DNA of 64,000 nucleotides from Macrolepiota albuminosa (lineage: Eukaryota; Basidiomycota; Agaricomycetes; Agaricales; Agaricaceae). Below are positions 22,708 to 33,355 of the stretch, in pieces (positions within the stretch are counted from its first letter, which is position 1; each line of letters begins with the position of its first letter). The notes below the pieces were generated by a model, which saw only the letters and a program-made list of their open reading frames with translations, was not told where the DNA came from and made no database searches. The DNA is taken from positions 186,001 through 250,000 of the forward strand of contig JAMWFC010000020.1 of NCBI GenBank assembly GCA_027475525.1. The letters run 5' to 3'. Made by a program: the position numbers and the translations under genes.

Positions 22708-24249
22708 GGTGATAGGCTTCTACTCGGACTGAGCGCATCAAGGGACATTATAGGCTGACCAACACTTGACACACTAGAGACTCTAGCGACCAGCCTTGGG
22801 TACAGAGCAGCCCTAGCACGGGCGCTCTATGGCAAGACTTATCCATTCATCTCAATCACCAGTATCAGCCCCTCAGCGCACTCCACTCAGTTACTTTGAA
22901 GACCAAGAAGGCCCAGAACTCATAGCGCTAGCACAACGGCGGGAGGTGACTCTGACCAAACCCCGATCAGTACTGAAAGGAGTTAGCAACTGGCGCTGTC
23001 AATCACCGAGGCACCTCAATCAGAAGTCTAAAGGAATCAATGACGACGAGACAGGATACACGCAGACCCGACATTTAAATCTATCAAAAGATGGTACAAT
23101 GTTTAGCGCCGGAATTAGCGCTCATAGACAGGATACACGCAGACCCGACATTTAAATCTATCAAAAGATGGTACAATGTTTAGCGCCGGAATTAGCGCTC
23201 ATGGCATCTGTCGAGGATTCCCCGACCATACCCCGGGATGGCATGGCCAATTAACTTACATCAAAAAGTGAGCAAACTCGTACCACTTCTAGGTATTTTT
23301 AGAGTCGCCGTTGGTCGCCATCACCCATGTGCTGCAGGTCGCCGTTGACAGGTGGCTATTAGCTACAGTCACGAAGAGAGGCGCTAATTGGTAGTGCCGT
23401 CAATGGACTTATTTTGGAAATACCATAGCGCATAGTATAAAAACTAGCTACTTGCCATGTATATAACAACGAATCGTAACCTCTTGAGCACCCAGTTACA
23501 CTTAGCGTTCAAATCGCGCTAGCATTGCCTAACTTAGTCAACAAGTTTGGCGCTAGCTTTGTCTATCTCGTCTTCGTCGTTTACGGTGCCACCTACGGGC
23601 ACGCTACGCTGTGCTATTCGTCTTGTTCTCTATAACTTCTCCTAAACTACGACACTTACCACTTATTAGGTAGCACCTGAGGCGCTATCATCTAGCGCAT
23701 CGCCCTATCACCTCTGCTCGAGCACACCGGGACCCTGTCGGGACTCCTCATAAACCTGTATGCCAGGCGCTGGAGACGGTGTTGTACTGCGTATACGTCT
23801 AGCGCACCCAACCACAGTTGGCGTCATCAACGGGACGACTTGAACGGGACTCCAGGGGGACGCTGGGGCCCGCATCAGGAACAGGCTTCGGGAGCCAGCT
23901 GGGACCTGCCTCCAGAGGAGTAATATTGTGTTGTTCTGAAAAAAGAAGGTCAGTAACGACAAGCGAGCGGCACAGGAAGCGCTCATGTTGTCGCACAAGC
24001 GCCGCCATGCGCTCCTGGTCCAGACGGGCTCAGTACCACATATCCCGGGCTTCCCAGGCCATGAGAGGTGCGACCTTGTTAGTTTGCGGGGGCGTCGGGG
24101 AATGCGTTGGCGTACACGACATGGTTGAGTTTGATGGTAAAATTTTTTTTGATATGTGGCAGGTCAGGTGCTGGATCCCACAATTGGACCCCGGTCCAGA
24201 CCACTGGCCACGCGTGCCTCAGAGGGTCTCAGCGCTGAGGGGGGGGTGA
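22708..24249 (+). other. Non-coding 3' region of the truncated chromovirus
   Basis: No supported coding sequence between the antisense ORF chain and the LTR. It contains a 77-bp duplication, many GCGCTA/TAGCGC words (a repeated AGCGC-type motif) and ends in a polypurine tract at 24237-24249. Confidence 0.45.
23049..23202. repeat. Perfect 77-bp tandem duplication #3
   Basis: Unit begins AGACAGGATACACGCAG; it lies in the 3' region of the truncated chromovirus. Confidence 0.95.
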
Positions 24250-25079
24250 TGTCATGACCCCTCCCCTCCAGATCTACCCTGGGACACCCCCGGAACACCA
24301 TCCGGGACCCTCCCTCCGACCCCACAGGACACGCCCCGCCATCACAAATACCGACACTGCCATCACACGCATCAAGGACCGCCATCAACCATCATCAGCC
24401 CCGATCAATGATCGGATCACGCGACTTGTTCCGGCCATCGCGCATCACGCATCATGGCTCCATTCGTGCCAATTGATCGCGCGCCCCACACGCGCGATCC
24501 CGGTATGCAGCCCCTGCCGCTACTCAATAACCCCCAGAACCCATCCCAGACATCCCGGAACCCCGAGACCCGGCCCCGTAGTACTTATAGCATAGTTCCC
24601 TGTTGTATTCGGGAGTCTTGATATTACATACACTGTTACATTGCTTTACTTGGATTGTTGTGTGCCCTCTGCTTGACTGGTACGCACTGACTGGCACGCT
24701 TTTGACTGGCATGCTTGAATACTCGCGTGCTCTAAGATTGGTATGCACTTCGCGACTTTAATTTGCTAACTTGGTCTTGTCTTAGAACCTCCGGTTCACG
24801 ACTCGACCCCCACCCGAACTCCCCAGCTACTTACCACCCAAAACCCCCAGACCAAATCCCCTTCCCCGGGATTCCCCTGTCCACGTCTTGAACCCCGGAG
24901 TCCTAGCCCCGGAGTTCCAGACATCCGAGTATCCGTAGGTCAAGTCCGCATTGTAAGGGCGATCGCTTTCCCGGAAGGCCCCCGACTCAGCGGAACCTGA
25001 CAGGAGTATCCGTAGGTCAAGTCCGCATTGTAAGGGCGATCGCTTTCCCGGAAGGCCCCCGACTCAGCGGAACCTGACA
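24250..25079 (+). repeat. 3' LTR of the truncated chromovirus
   Basis: It begins TGTCATGACCCCTCCC just after a polypurine tract and ends CGGAACCTGACA, so TG...CA. It is about 753 bp once the internal 77-bp duplication is removed. It matches the solo LTR at 27029-27736 on the opposite strand. Confidence 0.85.
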
Positions 25080-25080
25080 G
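24927..25080. repeat. Perfect 77-bp tandem duplication #4, ending at the LTR border
   Basis: Unit begins GAGTATCCGTAGGTC. Each copy ends within one base of the LTR terminus, so the duplicated unit is the last 76 bases of the LTR plus one flanking G. Confidence 0.95.
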
Positions 25081-25690
25081 GGTGGCATACCTCCCAAAAG
25101 AGTTTTTGTGGCTTGAAAGGGGCGTTGGCATTAGCAGCCATCAGCTGGCATCCATCAGAGTTTATCGGCAGCTGTTGTGACCCGCTGGCATCTGTTGGCA
25201 TCTGTTGGCATCTGTTGTGCATTTGTCGGCATCTGCTGGATATCCGCTGGTATCCGTTGGCATACACAGGAATTTGTTGGCAACCCCCAGCATCGTCTGG
25301 CATCATCTGGCATCAGGGCAGGAGAGAAGGAAACGGGGTGCGTGGGTGTCCACCGCATGGGATGGTGTCTCAGAGAGCGTGGGGGGTGGCGGAAGAGGGA
25401 TGGGGGTGGGGAGAAAGAGGGGGAAGGGGGAAGGAGAGGAGCATGGGTGTCTGCTGGTACGCCAGCAGACGTAGCAGATGTCGGACGTCAGGTCAGGGGG
25501 GAGGAGGGAAGCAGGGTGCATGTGGTGGATGGGGGTGGCATGTGAGGTAGTGTGGGGAGTGGAGAGGATGGCACTGGGGAGAAAGAGGGGAAAGGGCAGA
25601 AGAGGGTGCGTGAGTGTCCGCTGTCCGCTGGCATGCCAGTGGACGGTAGCGGACGGTAGCTAACGTCAGCATGTGAGCCAGCTGATGTCA
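25081..25690. other. G-rich, TGGCATC-repeat region
   Basis: Plus-strand G-rich sequence with short degenerate repeats (TGGCATCTGT, TCGGCATCTGC) and long overlapping ORFs in all frames caused by composition. No coding sequence is supported. It is probably remains of another element. Confidence 0.45.
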
Positions 25691-25700
25691 GCGGTGCAAC

Positions 25701-25780
25701 TAGTCCCAGTGGTTCAGTGGAATATTTGTTTATTGATATTCAATATTGTGTACAGTGGTGGGTTCTACTCCCTCTACTCC
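25701..25780 (+). repeat. tRNA-like SINE copy 1
   Basis: A-box-like AGTGGTTCAGTGG, an AT-rich middle with TTGATATTCAATATTGTG, then a B-box-like GGGTTCTACTCC. Confidence 0.55.
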
Positions 25781-26022
25781 ACCTTAATGGGGTCTAATGG
25801 TGACAATGGAATATTGAGAGGCGGGTTGGACTCCTGCTAGTGACAAATATTTTAATAGGGCCTGTAAGCCCTAATAAAATATCCGTTCATCACTTGCTAG
25901 CATCATCAAGTTGATTCGTTAAAAACACTAGAAATTACTGAAGTGGGTATGGGTTGGACGAAGTTGTGCATAGTCACAAGATCTGGAATAATCACATGCG
26001 CAAAGACAACCAACCCATGCCA

Positions 26023-26176
26023 CTGCAGAAATCTCTGGAGTTTTAAACGGATCACATTAATGATGCTAGCAGACATCAGCGGCCTGCTGCTCTAATATGC
26101 TGCAGAAATCTCTGGAGTTTTAAACGGATCACATTAATGATGCTAGCAGACATCAGCGGCCTGCTGCTCTAATATG
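26023..26176. repeat. Perfect 77-bp tandem duplication #5
   Basis: Unit begins CTGCAGAAATCTCTGGAG; it lies at the edge of SINE copy 2. Confidence 0.95.
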
Positions 26177-26251
26177 CACTAGCAGGAGTCAAACCCACCT
26201 CTTGTGCACAATATGAAATATCAATTTATCAATATTCCATTGTACCACAGG
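26175..26251 (-). repeat. tRNA-like SINE copy 2 (inverted)
   Basis: Read on the minus strand: CTGTGGTACAATGGAATA (A-box-like), TTGATATTTCATATTGTGC, then GGTTTGACTCC (B-box-like) and CTAGTGCA. Confidence 0.6.
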
Positions 26252-26348
26252 CGCTTACTTAGAAGTCAGGACAGTGTTCACGCTAGCAGACGTCAGTGGC
26301 CTGCTGCTATTATATAATGTGCACTAGCAGGAGTCAAACCTGCCTGTC

Positions 26349-26425
26349 AGTGGCCTGTGGTAGTTGATCTGACCCACTCGATTTTCAGTATTGTGCAGAG
26401 TGGCAGGTTTGACTCCCCTAGTCCA
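26349..26425 (+). repeat. tRNA-like SINE copy 3
   Basis: CCTGTGGTAGTTGAT start, CAGTATTGTGCAGAG middle, GGTTTGACTCCCCTAG B-box end; diverged from copies 1, 2 and 4. Confidence 0.5.
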
Positions 26426-26522
26426 GACTTCCCTAGTCCACCATAATGACGTATAATGTTGTCTTTTTATACTGCTGCATTTTTGCACTAGATGTAAACT
26501 GTACTGATTTTTGGTAAGGATC

Positions 26523-26597
26523 TGTGGTCAAATGGAATATTGATACATTGATATTTCATATTGTGCACAAGAGCCAGATTCGAATCCCACTAGTACA
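26523..26597 (+). repeat. tRNA-like SINE copy 4
   Basis: TGTGGTCAAATGGAATATTG (A-box-like), TTGATATTTCATATTGTGC, then GATTCGAATCCC, a canonical B box. It shares the AT-rich core with copy 2. Confidence 0.62.
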
Positions 26598-27028
26598 CAT
26601 CATTAGACATGACATAACTTTGTTTTACTAATTGTTATTTATGTCTGTATTCTTTCTACTGCCCAATTCAAGAGTTCGAGTCCCCCTTGTGTAATCATTG
26701 AAGAGTGTGTTGTTTTTTGCGTTTATAAGAGTGGCATAACGGAACAAAACAATGGGATGGTTAATCTTAGTGGACCTGAGTCCTGTCCAAACTAATTGAA
26801 ATGTCTGTAGTAAAGTGCTGTAGCCTAGTACACAATACTAGAGTGATATTTATGTATAATCCACAGAATGTCCTGTGGTCTAGCAGAATATTGTCAGTTT
26901 ATGTTCCTTTTAGTGCACAACTGGAGGTAATGGATCAAACAGATTTATAATGGATTCATCAGCAGCACAACGGGACGGTTAATCTTGACAAAAAATAACC
27001 AACAGAAAAGCCAAGAATTATAGTAACT
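26598..27028. other. AT-rich repeat-derived sequence
   Basis: It has a further partial SINE-like start (TGTGGTCTAGCAGAATATTG, about 26872) and a B-box-like GAGTTCGAGTCCC near 26672. It ends in the target-site sequence of the solo LTR. No coding signal. Confidence 0.4.
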
Positions 27029-27736
27029 GTCAGGTTCCGCTGAGTCGGGGGCTTTCCGGGAAAGCGATCGCCCTTACAATGCGGACTTGACCCACGGATA
27101 CTCGGGTGTCACGTGGACAGGGGGAATCCCGGGAGAGGGGACTTAGTCCGGGGGTTTTGGGTGATAGGTAACTGGGGAGTTTGGGTGGGGGTCGAGTCGC
27201 GAACCGGAGGTTCTAAGACGAGACCGAGTTAGTAAGTTAAAGTCGCGAAGTGCGTACCAGTCTTAGAGCACACGAGTATTCAAGCGTGCCAGTCAAAGCG
27301 TGCCAGTCAATGCGTACCAGTCAAGTAGAGGGCACGCAACAATCCAAGTAATGCAATGTAATATCAAGACTAGCGAATACAACAGGGAACTATGCTATAA
27401 GTACTACGGGACCGGGTCTCGGGGTTCCGGGATGTCTGGGATGGGTTCCGGGGGTCATTGAGTAGCGGCAGGGGCTGCATACCGGGATCGCGCGTGTGGG
27501 GCGCGCGATCAATTGGCGCGGATGGAGCCGTGATGCGTGATGCGCGATGGCCGGGAACGAGTCGCTTGATCCGATCGTTGATCGGGGCTGGTGGCGGCTG
27601 ATGGCAGTCCTTGATGCGCGTGATGGCGGTGTCGGCGGTCGTGATGGCAGGGCGTGTCCTGTGGGGTTGGAGGGAGGGTCCCGGAGGGTGTTCTGGGGAT
27701 GTCCCGGGGTGGGCCCGGAGGGGAGGGGTCGTGACA
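27029..27736 (-). repeat. Solo LTR of the truncated-chromovirus family, with 5-bp TSD
   Basis: On the plus strand it reads TGTCAGGTTCCGC ... GGTCGTGACA, the reverse complement of the LTR at 24250-25079. The 5-bp direct repeat GTAAC flanks it (27024-27028 and 27737-27741). There is no internal region, so it arose by LTR-LTR recombination after insertion. Confidence 0.9.
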
Positions 27737-27781
27737 GTAACTAAGGATAAAAGCCAAGAATTATAGTAACTAAGGATTAAA

Positions 27782-28647
27782 TTACTTGTCTGATGTGTAT
27801 TCCTCCTCTTTATTAGATTCATGTAATGCATCTGAATAGAACAAATCCTCATCAAGCAGGTAGTCTGCTGTCAAAAATGCAAAGTCGTCTGGTGTATATG
27901 GCCCCTGAGGTCTGGGAAGTGTAATGTCTTCATAGTTCGCTATCAGGCCTGACAATGAAGATGGTGAGGGTGACTCTGACATATCAACAGACACATCATC
28001 AGTACGACCAGCTTGATTGAAAGGGCCAATGGGCCTACATCGACCATGTTTTGCTTTAGCGCAAAATTCTTGTTCTGTTGAAATAAATTAACTATGATTA
28101 CCAGTGCCAAATTATACTCACATTGTTGATACAATTCGTTAATTCTTCTCTGATCCTCACGTCGAGTCATACGTGACTCATATTCCTCCCACTCCCGGAC
28201 ATTGTTACCAGTAGGTAGGGTTGGAGAAGGAGATTGTTGGAAGGGGGAAGACAGGATTTGAAGAGCTGTTACATCAAAAAGCGGTGAAAGATTTTCTTTG
28301 TCATTGGCTGCCATGCCTCCATCCGTCTCTTCTGCCGTCACAAGAAATAGCGGCGGAAGGTTTTCTTTGTCCTTGGTTGCCATACGTCCGCCACTCTGGA
28401 CTTCTGTTTGTCCGCCGTCACCGGCTGCCATGGTCTCCATTGCTGTTAGTCCTTCTGCTCCTTCACCAACAATAAATAGAGGTGGCAAAGAATCGTCGTC
28501 CATTTCCTCTTCTGCAGGAATGAACAAAGGGGGCAAATCATTGTCTTCAGTCTCCTCTTCTGCAGGAATGAACAAAGGAGGCAAAGAATCCTCTTCCATC
28601 TCCTCTTCCGCAGGAATGAACAAAGATGGCAAAGATTTGTCTTCCAT
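27782..28647 (-). CDS. Two-exon acidic protein with LPPLF repeats (unknown)
   Basis: I do not recognise this gene. From the ATG at 28647 exon 1 carries six spaced copies of an L(P/S)PLF motif, the first four in units like DSLPPLFIPAEEE about 18 residues apart, then an Arg/Glu-rich stretch (WEEYESRMTRREDQRRINE). A short intron near 28122-28080 joins in frame to QEFCAKAKHGRCRPIGPF and an acidic C-terminus (YTPDDFAFLTADYLLDEDL) ending at 27782. There is no signal peptide or membrane segment. The start codon lies 2 bp from a solo-LTR-like sequence, so the LTR occupies the whole 5' flank and may supply the promoter, or the gene may be element cargo. Confidence 0.5.
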
Positions 28648-28649
28648 CT

Positions 28650-28887
28650 TGTAGCGTAGTCCGCTATGTGGCGTTGGCCACATAGCTTTACTTACTGTAG
28701 TAGATATTATATTATAATTATTATAATATAATATTAATATATTAATTACTTTACTATATATATACTTACATGTGCTGCTTATTAAGCAGCTTACTTTTTG
28801 TTTATACTACATAGTCAATAGACCAGACTAGTCTGATTCTGTGCAGTGTGAACACTAAGCTCACAATTCCTGTAACTTTGTTATACA
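28650..28887 (+). repeat. Diverged solo LTR related to the 11.5-kb chromovirus
   Basis: It begins TGTAGCGTAGTCCGCTATG and ends TTATACA. It shares the hairpin CTATGTGG...CCACATAG, the AT-rich core and GACCAGACTAGTCTG with the 236-bp LTRs, in the opposite orientation. No clear target-site duplication. It interrupts the C-terminal part of the amine oxidase. Confidence 0.75.
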
Positions 28888-29696
28888 CCATGACTGTTGC
28901 AAATATAATTCCACATCCAAGTAAGAAGCCCTCCATATCAAGGCTTTGCCACACAGGGTATTGTCCACGTGTGAGGTCTGCATAAAGGGCAAACTGCATA
29001 TTGTCACAGAATAAGTTTCAGCTAGAGAGGCTAGGATCAGGTTCCAACCTTGGTGTTAAACCAGAACTTCTGCAGGAACTGGAGAAATATCTTTGTGTAT
29101 GTTTCCATTGTCATACTTGCCAAAGCTTCTCTCTTGTAATCTAGATAATTACTTAGATCAGTTCTCACCATAGCTAGCGTGCATAAAATTACCAGGAAAA
29201 TCAGGTTCGAACTTGACATCACCCATTTTAAGCACACCAAGGCTGAAGGTACAGATGGCATACTCTGCAGAGATCAAGGTCCCATCGTCAAAGACAGCCT
29301 TGATGCCCAAGGCCAACCACTCAATGGACTTGATGAGGGTATTCAAACAAAGTTGACCTTGTTCAAGGAAAGAATTTGCTTCCTGCTAAATAATTGTCTT
29401 ATAACCACGTTGATTAATACTTAATAACTTGTCTTTGGAGAATCCACCTGCAGCTGGTTCAAAAGTCGCATTGTAGTTCTGATGTGAGAATATGTAAGCT
29501 CATCCTAAGTTCGCTATTTGCATTGTTTGCAACTCACTCGTGCAGTAGTGATCCCAGAAGACTGAAGTAGAGTCTGAGCATACTCCCAATCAAACTACAA
29601 CCCAGTCAATCAGACGAAAATCAATAGTGTTGTTGTAAAATGCTCTTACATTAAAATATTCAGTGGCTCTTTCATGAGCATCATGAGGTATCGTTC
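28888..29696 (-). pseudogene. FAD amine oxidase, C-terminal part (split gene)
   Basis: Minus-strand exons read as a polyamine-oxidase-type flavoprotein: HDAHERATEYFNFDWEYAQT, then an interdomain segment (IKAVFDDGTLISAEYAICTF, SLGVLK), then MTMETYTKIFLQF and GQYPVWQSLDMEGFL. It breaks off at GCGIIFATVM where the solo LTR begins; the FAD-binding C-terminal end of the family is not found beyond it. It joins logically to the N-terminal part at 41194-41836, from which the 11.5-kb element separates it. Confidence 0.8.
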
Positions 29697-29932
29697 TGTA
29701 ACGAAGTTATGAGGGTTAGAGAGCTTAGTGTGCACACACGACACTGAATCAGACCAGACCGGTCTATTGGCAATGTAGTATATACAAAAATAAGCTGCTT
29801 TGTAAGCAGCTGGTAAACTAATTTATATAGTAATGTAAATTAATATTATATTATAATAAATATAATATAATAGTATCTACTGTAAGGTAAGTAAAGCTAT
29901 GTGGCCAACGCCACATAGCGGACTACGCTACA
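29697..29932 (-). repeat. 3' LTR of the 11.5-kb chromovirus
   Basis: 236 bp. In element sense it starts TGTAGCGTAGTCCGC and ends CTTCGTTACA. Contains hairpins CTATGTGG/CCACATAG and GCTGCTTAC...GCAGC. Confidence 0.93.
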
Positions 29933-29977
29933 CACCCCCCAATCAGACCGAGCTACGGTCTTGAGATAATACCACGG

Positions 29978-32900
29978 TCATGCCGTCGGTAAGTCAGGGA
30001 CAGGGGCAATGGAAGAGTCCTCAGGCTCCCAGAATAGATCGGCAGTCGCATCGTCCATGTCGTAGTCGAGGAGTTCATCCTCGGGTGCGGGCGCATAGGA
30101 AGTACCCGAAGGCCCTGCTACTGGCAGGGAATCGTCATAGTCCCGGAGGGGGGACAGTGTGAGATTGGGGTCGATGAAGTACCCGAAGGCCCTGCTACTG
30201 GCAGGGAATCGTCATAGTCCCGGAGGGGGGACAGTGTGAGATTGGGGTCGATGGTTGACCCCGGGACAGGTGGTTGGGGATCAGGCAGATCCCCAGTGTC
30301 GGACGGGTACTGGCGCGTCCAGATTTCACGGGCATGAATGTCTTGTCCGATGGAGAGGTACATCCCCTTGGCAAGCGCGTCATCATATGCATGACAACTG
30401 TCCTGCTGCTGGAGCATCAGGCGTTGGCGATCGCCAATGGTGGCCTTGCGCCACCCATCCCACTGAGGGATGGACTGGGGTGTACCGTAGTGGTCGAGGC
30501 GTTGTAGCCTCTCGTCGTCGATAGCAGCCGCCTCGTTGTAGAGCCGGCTGTCGCTGAAGAATAGATGGGCCAAGTAGGTGACCCCATAAGTGTACGCGTG
30601 GTCAGCCCAGCTGACCGGAATTTGATTGTGAAGAAGGACGCGTAACGCGTCCGAAGTGGTGAATACGGAAGCTGACGCTTCTGGGATGTCCACAGCCCGA
30701 ACCTCGAAGGTAGGGTCGTCGGCGTGGAGAGGCTCAAAGGCTTGCCCCGTGGCCGCCTCGTACTCAGCCACGGCCTCTTTGTAGAGGCCTGGCCTGGCGA
30801 AGACGTAGGCCAGGTACTTGTGTACCGTGGCCTTGGAGGGGCGGCTGGCGCTGAGGGCGCGTACAAGCGCAAACCCAAAGAGGCTGCGCCAATGAATGCG
30901 CATGGCTCGGTCCATGGCCAGACCGGTCCACACGTTGGACGTCCCAGGGCGTCCATAGAGGAGGGCGTATGAGCCCAGGTAGTCCAAAGCAAATGGTTGC
31001 TTTGGATCAGGGGGGGTAAGGCCGACGAAGGCAATTTTCCCTCCTTCTTTGCGGCGATAGAGCCGCAATGGCACAATCATTCGCGGGACATTCTCCCGCT
31101 CCTCTGGACTCGCGAAGGGTACCGCGATAGTCCTATACTCGACCTCGTCGAGTAAATGAGACATAGCTCTGTCTCGGGCCATAGGGTGGCAGTTGAGCGC
31201 CACCCGCTTGAATTCGTTGAGCAAGAGGTAGCCCAACTGACGCTGACAAAGCAGCGTAAACTGGTTGTTAACCAGTGCGTGAAGTCTGCAGACTTCTCGA
31301 GGACTGCGGGGAAACCCGCGAGGTGCAACTTGGTACACCTTACTGTTGTGGGGCGTCGCGGCGGCGTTGCCCTGTTTATCGTCCTCGAAGGACCTGGCTG
31401 TGCGGGCTTCTTGCCCGACGAAGATGGTATTGGTCATTGGCGACCAATAGAATTGGGGAGCCAACCCCACGCCAAAGAATGAGTTCTGGCGCTCAATAGT
31501 GTGATCACGGTAGATCACCACACCGAGCGCATCAGGGATGCGCCCGGTTTCGTCCTCAAGGAGGGCGGCCCCTCGTTTGGCGCTGTTCTGCGCCTGACGC
31601 TCCATCTTGGCTTGTCAATTGCTGTTGCGCCGTTCGCGCGCCATATGCTGTGCCGCCGTCTCGTGCGGCACTGGGGATTCCATACGAGCCTCTTCAGGCT
31701 CCTCATACCAATCGTCGTCGGAGGGAGGGGAAGGCAGCCTCTCCGGCTCCGACTTCTCAGATCGTGGGTCCATTGCCCACACACACCGCGGGAGTTGGGC
31801 TGGCAGGCCCTCTACCAGTATAGCGGGTAAAAAGAGGATGTTAGCCCCTGGGGCCCCTTTCGGGGCATCCTCGGGGAAGTGCACGTTGACGTAGGCACGC
31901 CCTTCCGGTTGCGGATGTTAGCCCCTGGGGCCCCTTTCGGGGCATCCTCGGGGAAGTGCACGTTGACGTAGGCACGCCCTTCCGGTTGCTTACTCCGACG
32001 ATCCTTTTGGGGTTGTGAGGCCTTGGCCTCAGTGGGGCGTGTGCTCACGCCCCTGGAACTCTGCTCCCCAGAGTACGTGGTGGATACCACGGATACTGGT
32101 CACGAAGACGTGACCTCAGACGCGCCGCTGGCAAGGCGCTGGATAAGCCGGGGGGCGGCTGGAGCAGGAACATCTTCATAGGGGAGGATGTCCCGTCCTA
32201 AACCGGCCTCCCAGCTGGGGGCAGCAACGCTTGACTTAATCGAGTAGGAGGGCGCGTCCTCCACTCCTTGCCAACGCGCTCTTTTGCTGGAGTCAGTGTC
32301 CCGACTCGGGGGTGTAGTCTGCCGCTTACGAGCAGCCGAAAGGGCAAGGAGATCAGTTTTGCGCTGAGCGTGCATATGATCCATGTCGTCCATCATCCAG
32401 CAGATGAGGACGACTGCCTCCGCATCGCGGAGGAATGATGACTCTGCAGGTACATCGTACCCATTATCTCCCAGATGTTGGAGAAGGGTAGCCAGGACTA
32501 AGTCCTGGCTGTGAGTGGGCTCGACAGCCCGTGCTTTTCCTTTGTCACGTCGAGGACACGACTCTTCTTCTGAGCTGGGCTCGGATTGGTGCGGCATTTC
32601 CAGCTGCTGTAGCAAGGAGAGCTTGGCCAAGCTCTCCGTCGGCGCATCAGCCGATGAACTGATGCTCCGTTCTGTATTGAGAGTTTCTGTACTCTCACTG
32701 GCCGCGGTGGCCTGCACGAGGGATGCTTTGCGTCCCTCTAGATTGTCAATTGGTGCTGTGGTCGACAGGGAAATTGACTGGCCTCCCTTGGCTTGCGACT
32801 CATGCGAGTCGCTGTACTGGGGCATTGCGCCCCAAGCCCCCATCCAAGCCGGGGGGTACGGCATCATTACGGGCACACCACCCATCCCAGGGTAGTGCGC

Positions 32901-33355
32901 CGGGGCGGTAAACTGGGGAAAAGAATGTGTCCCCAGTTGCCCTGTTGCCGGTACAGGGGCAAGCTGCCTCCATGCCGACGCTGCTTGGGGGCTGACTAGC
33001 CCCCCATAGGCCTGTTGCTGGAATTGGCCCTCGGTGTGATGTGGCGCATAAGCGCCCGGTGCTGGTTGTTGGGGCTGATAGCCGCCCACAGGTGCGTTCT
33101 GGGGCATGAAGTTGCCCTGCATGGTTTGAAGTGGCGGATAGCCACTGATCACCGGCTGCTGCGGCAGGTAGCCCACCGCTGGTGGTTGCTGCTGCTGTGG
33201 GAAGCCCACAGCTGGTTGCGATTGTCTCCACTGGGGCGCATTTTGGGTCAGCGGGGGAGCCATCTGCCCCCCCCTTCAGCCGACGGTAAGACCGACGGCG
33301 TACTCTCAAACTGCTGCTGCTGCTGGTCACTCAAGTCCACGGGCATGCTGTCCAT
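29978..33355 (-). CDS. Third ORF of the 11.5-kb chromovirus, env position (unknown function)
   Basis: Reading on from the ATG at 33355, the frame is interrupted by one indel in a G run near 33275, by two TGA codons where CGA is expected (about 32100 and 31615), and by two 77-bp duplications. Without these it would be one protein of about 1,040-1,080 residues. The N-terminus is Gln/Pro/Gly/Tyr-rich (QPQQPAPGAYAPHH). The middle is charged and Ser-rich. The C-terminal ~500 residues (from MERQAQNSAKRGAALLEDE) look globular, with VGLAPQFYWSPMTNTIFVGQ and ALLYGRPGTSNVWTGLAMD, ending in an acidic tail (DDATADLFWEPEDSS). I see no signal peptide or membrane segment, so it is not an obvious envelope protein. 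No family recognised. Confidence 0.7.
30099..30252. repeat. Perfect 77-bp tandem duplication #6
   Basis: Unit begins GAAGTACCCGAAGGCC. It cuts the C-terminus of the third ORF; with one copy removed the frame runs on to the TGA at 29980-29978. Confidence 0.95.
31836..31989. repeat. Perfect 77-bp tandem duplication #7
   Basis: Unit begins GGATGTTAGCCCCTGG; it is inside the third ORF and shifts its frame. Confidence 0.95.

Larger units (their letters stand above)
19507..25079 (+). mobile_element. 5'-truncated chromodomain Ty3/gypsy retrotransposon
   Basis: The element starts abruptly at about 19507 inside pol, next to dispersed repeat copy A. It keeps the end of RNase H/linker, integrase, chromodomain, a long 3' region with antisense ORFs, a polypurine tract (GAGGGGGGGGTGA) and a 3' LTR (24250-25079). 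gag, protease, RT and the 5' LTR are absent. It contains two 77-bp duplications, at 23049 and 24927. Confidence 0.82.

Noticed and set aside
25113..25663. Several 60-145-codon plus-strand ORFs
   Set aside because: They overlap in all frames in G-rich repetitive sequence, with no domain and no splice signals that extend them.
29978..33355. Third ORF as a retroviral-type envelope
   Set aside because: No signal peptide, no membrane segment and no Cys-rich ectodomain are visible; position alone is not enough.
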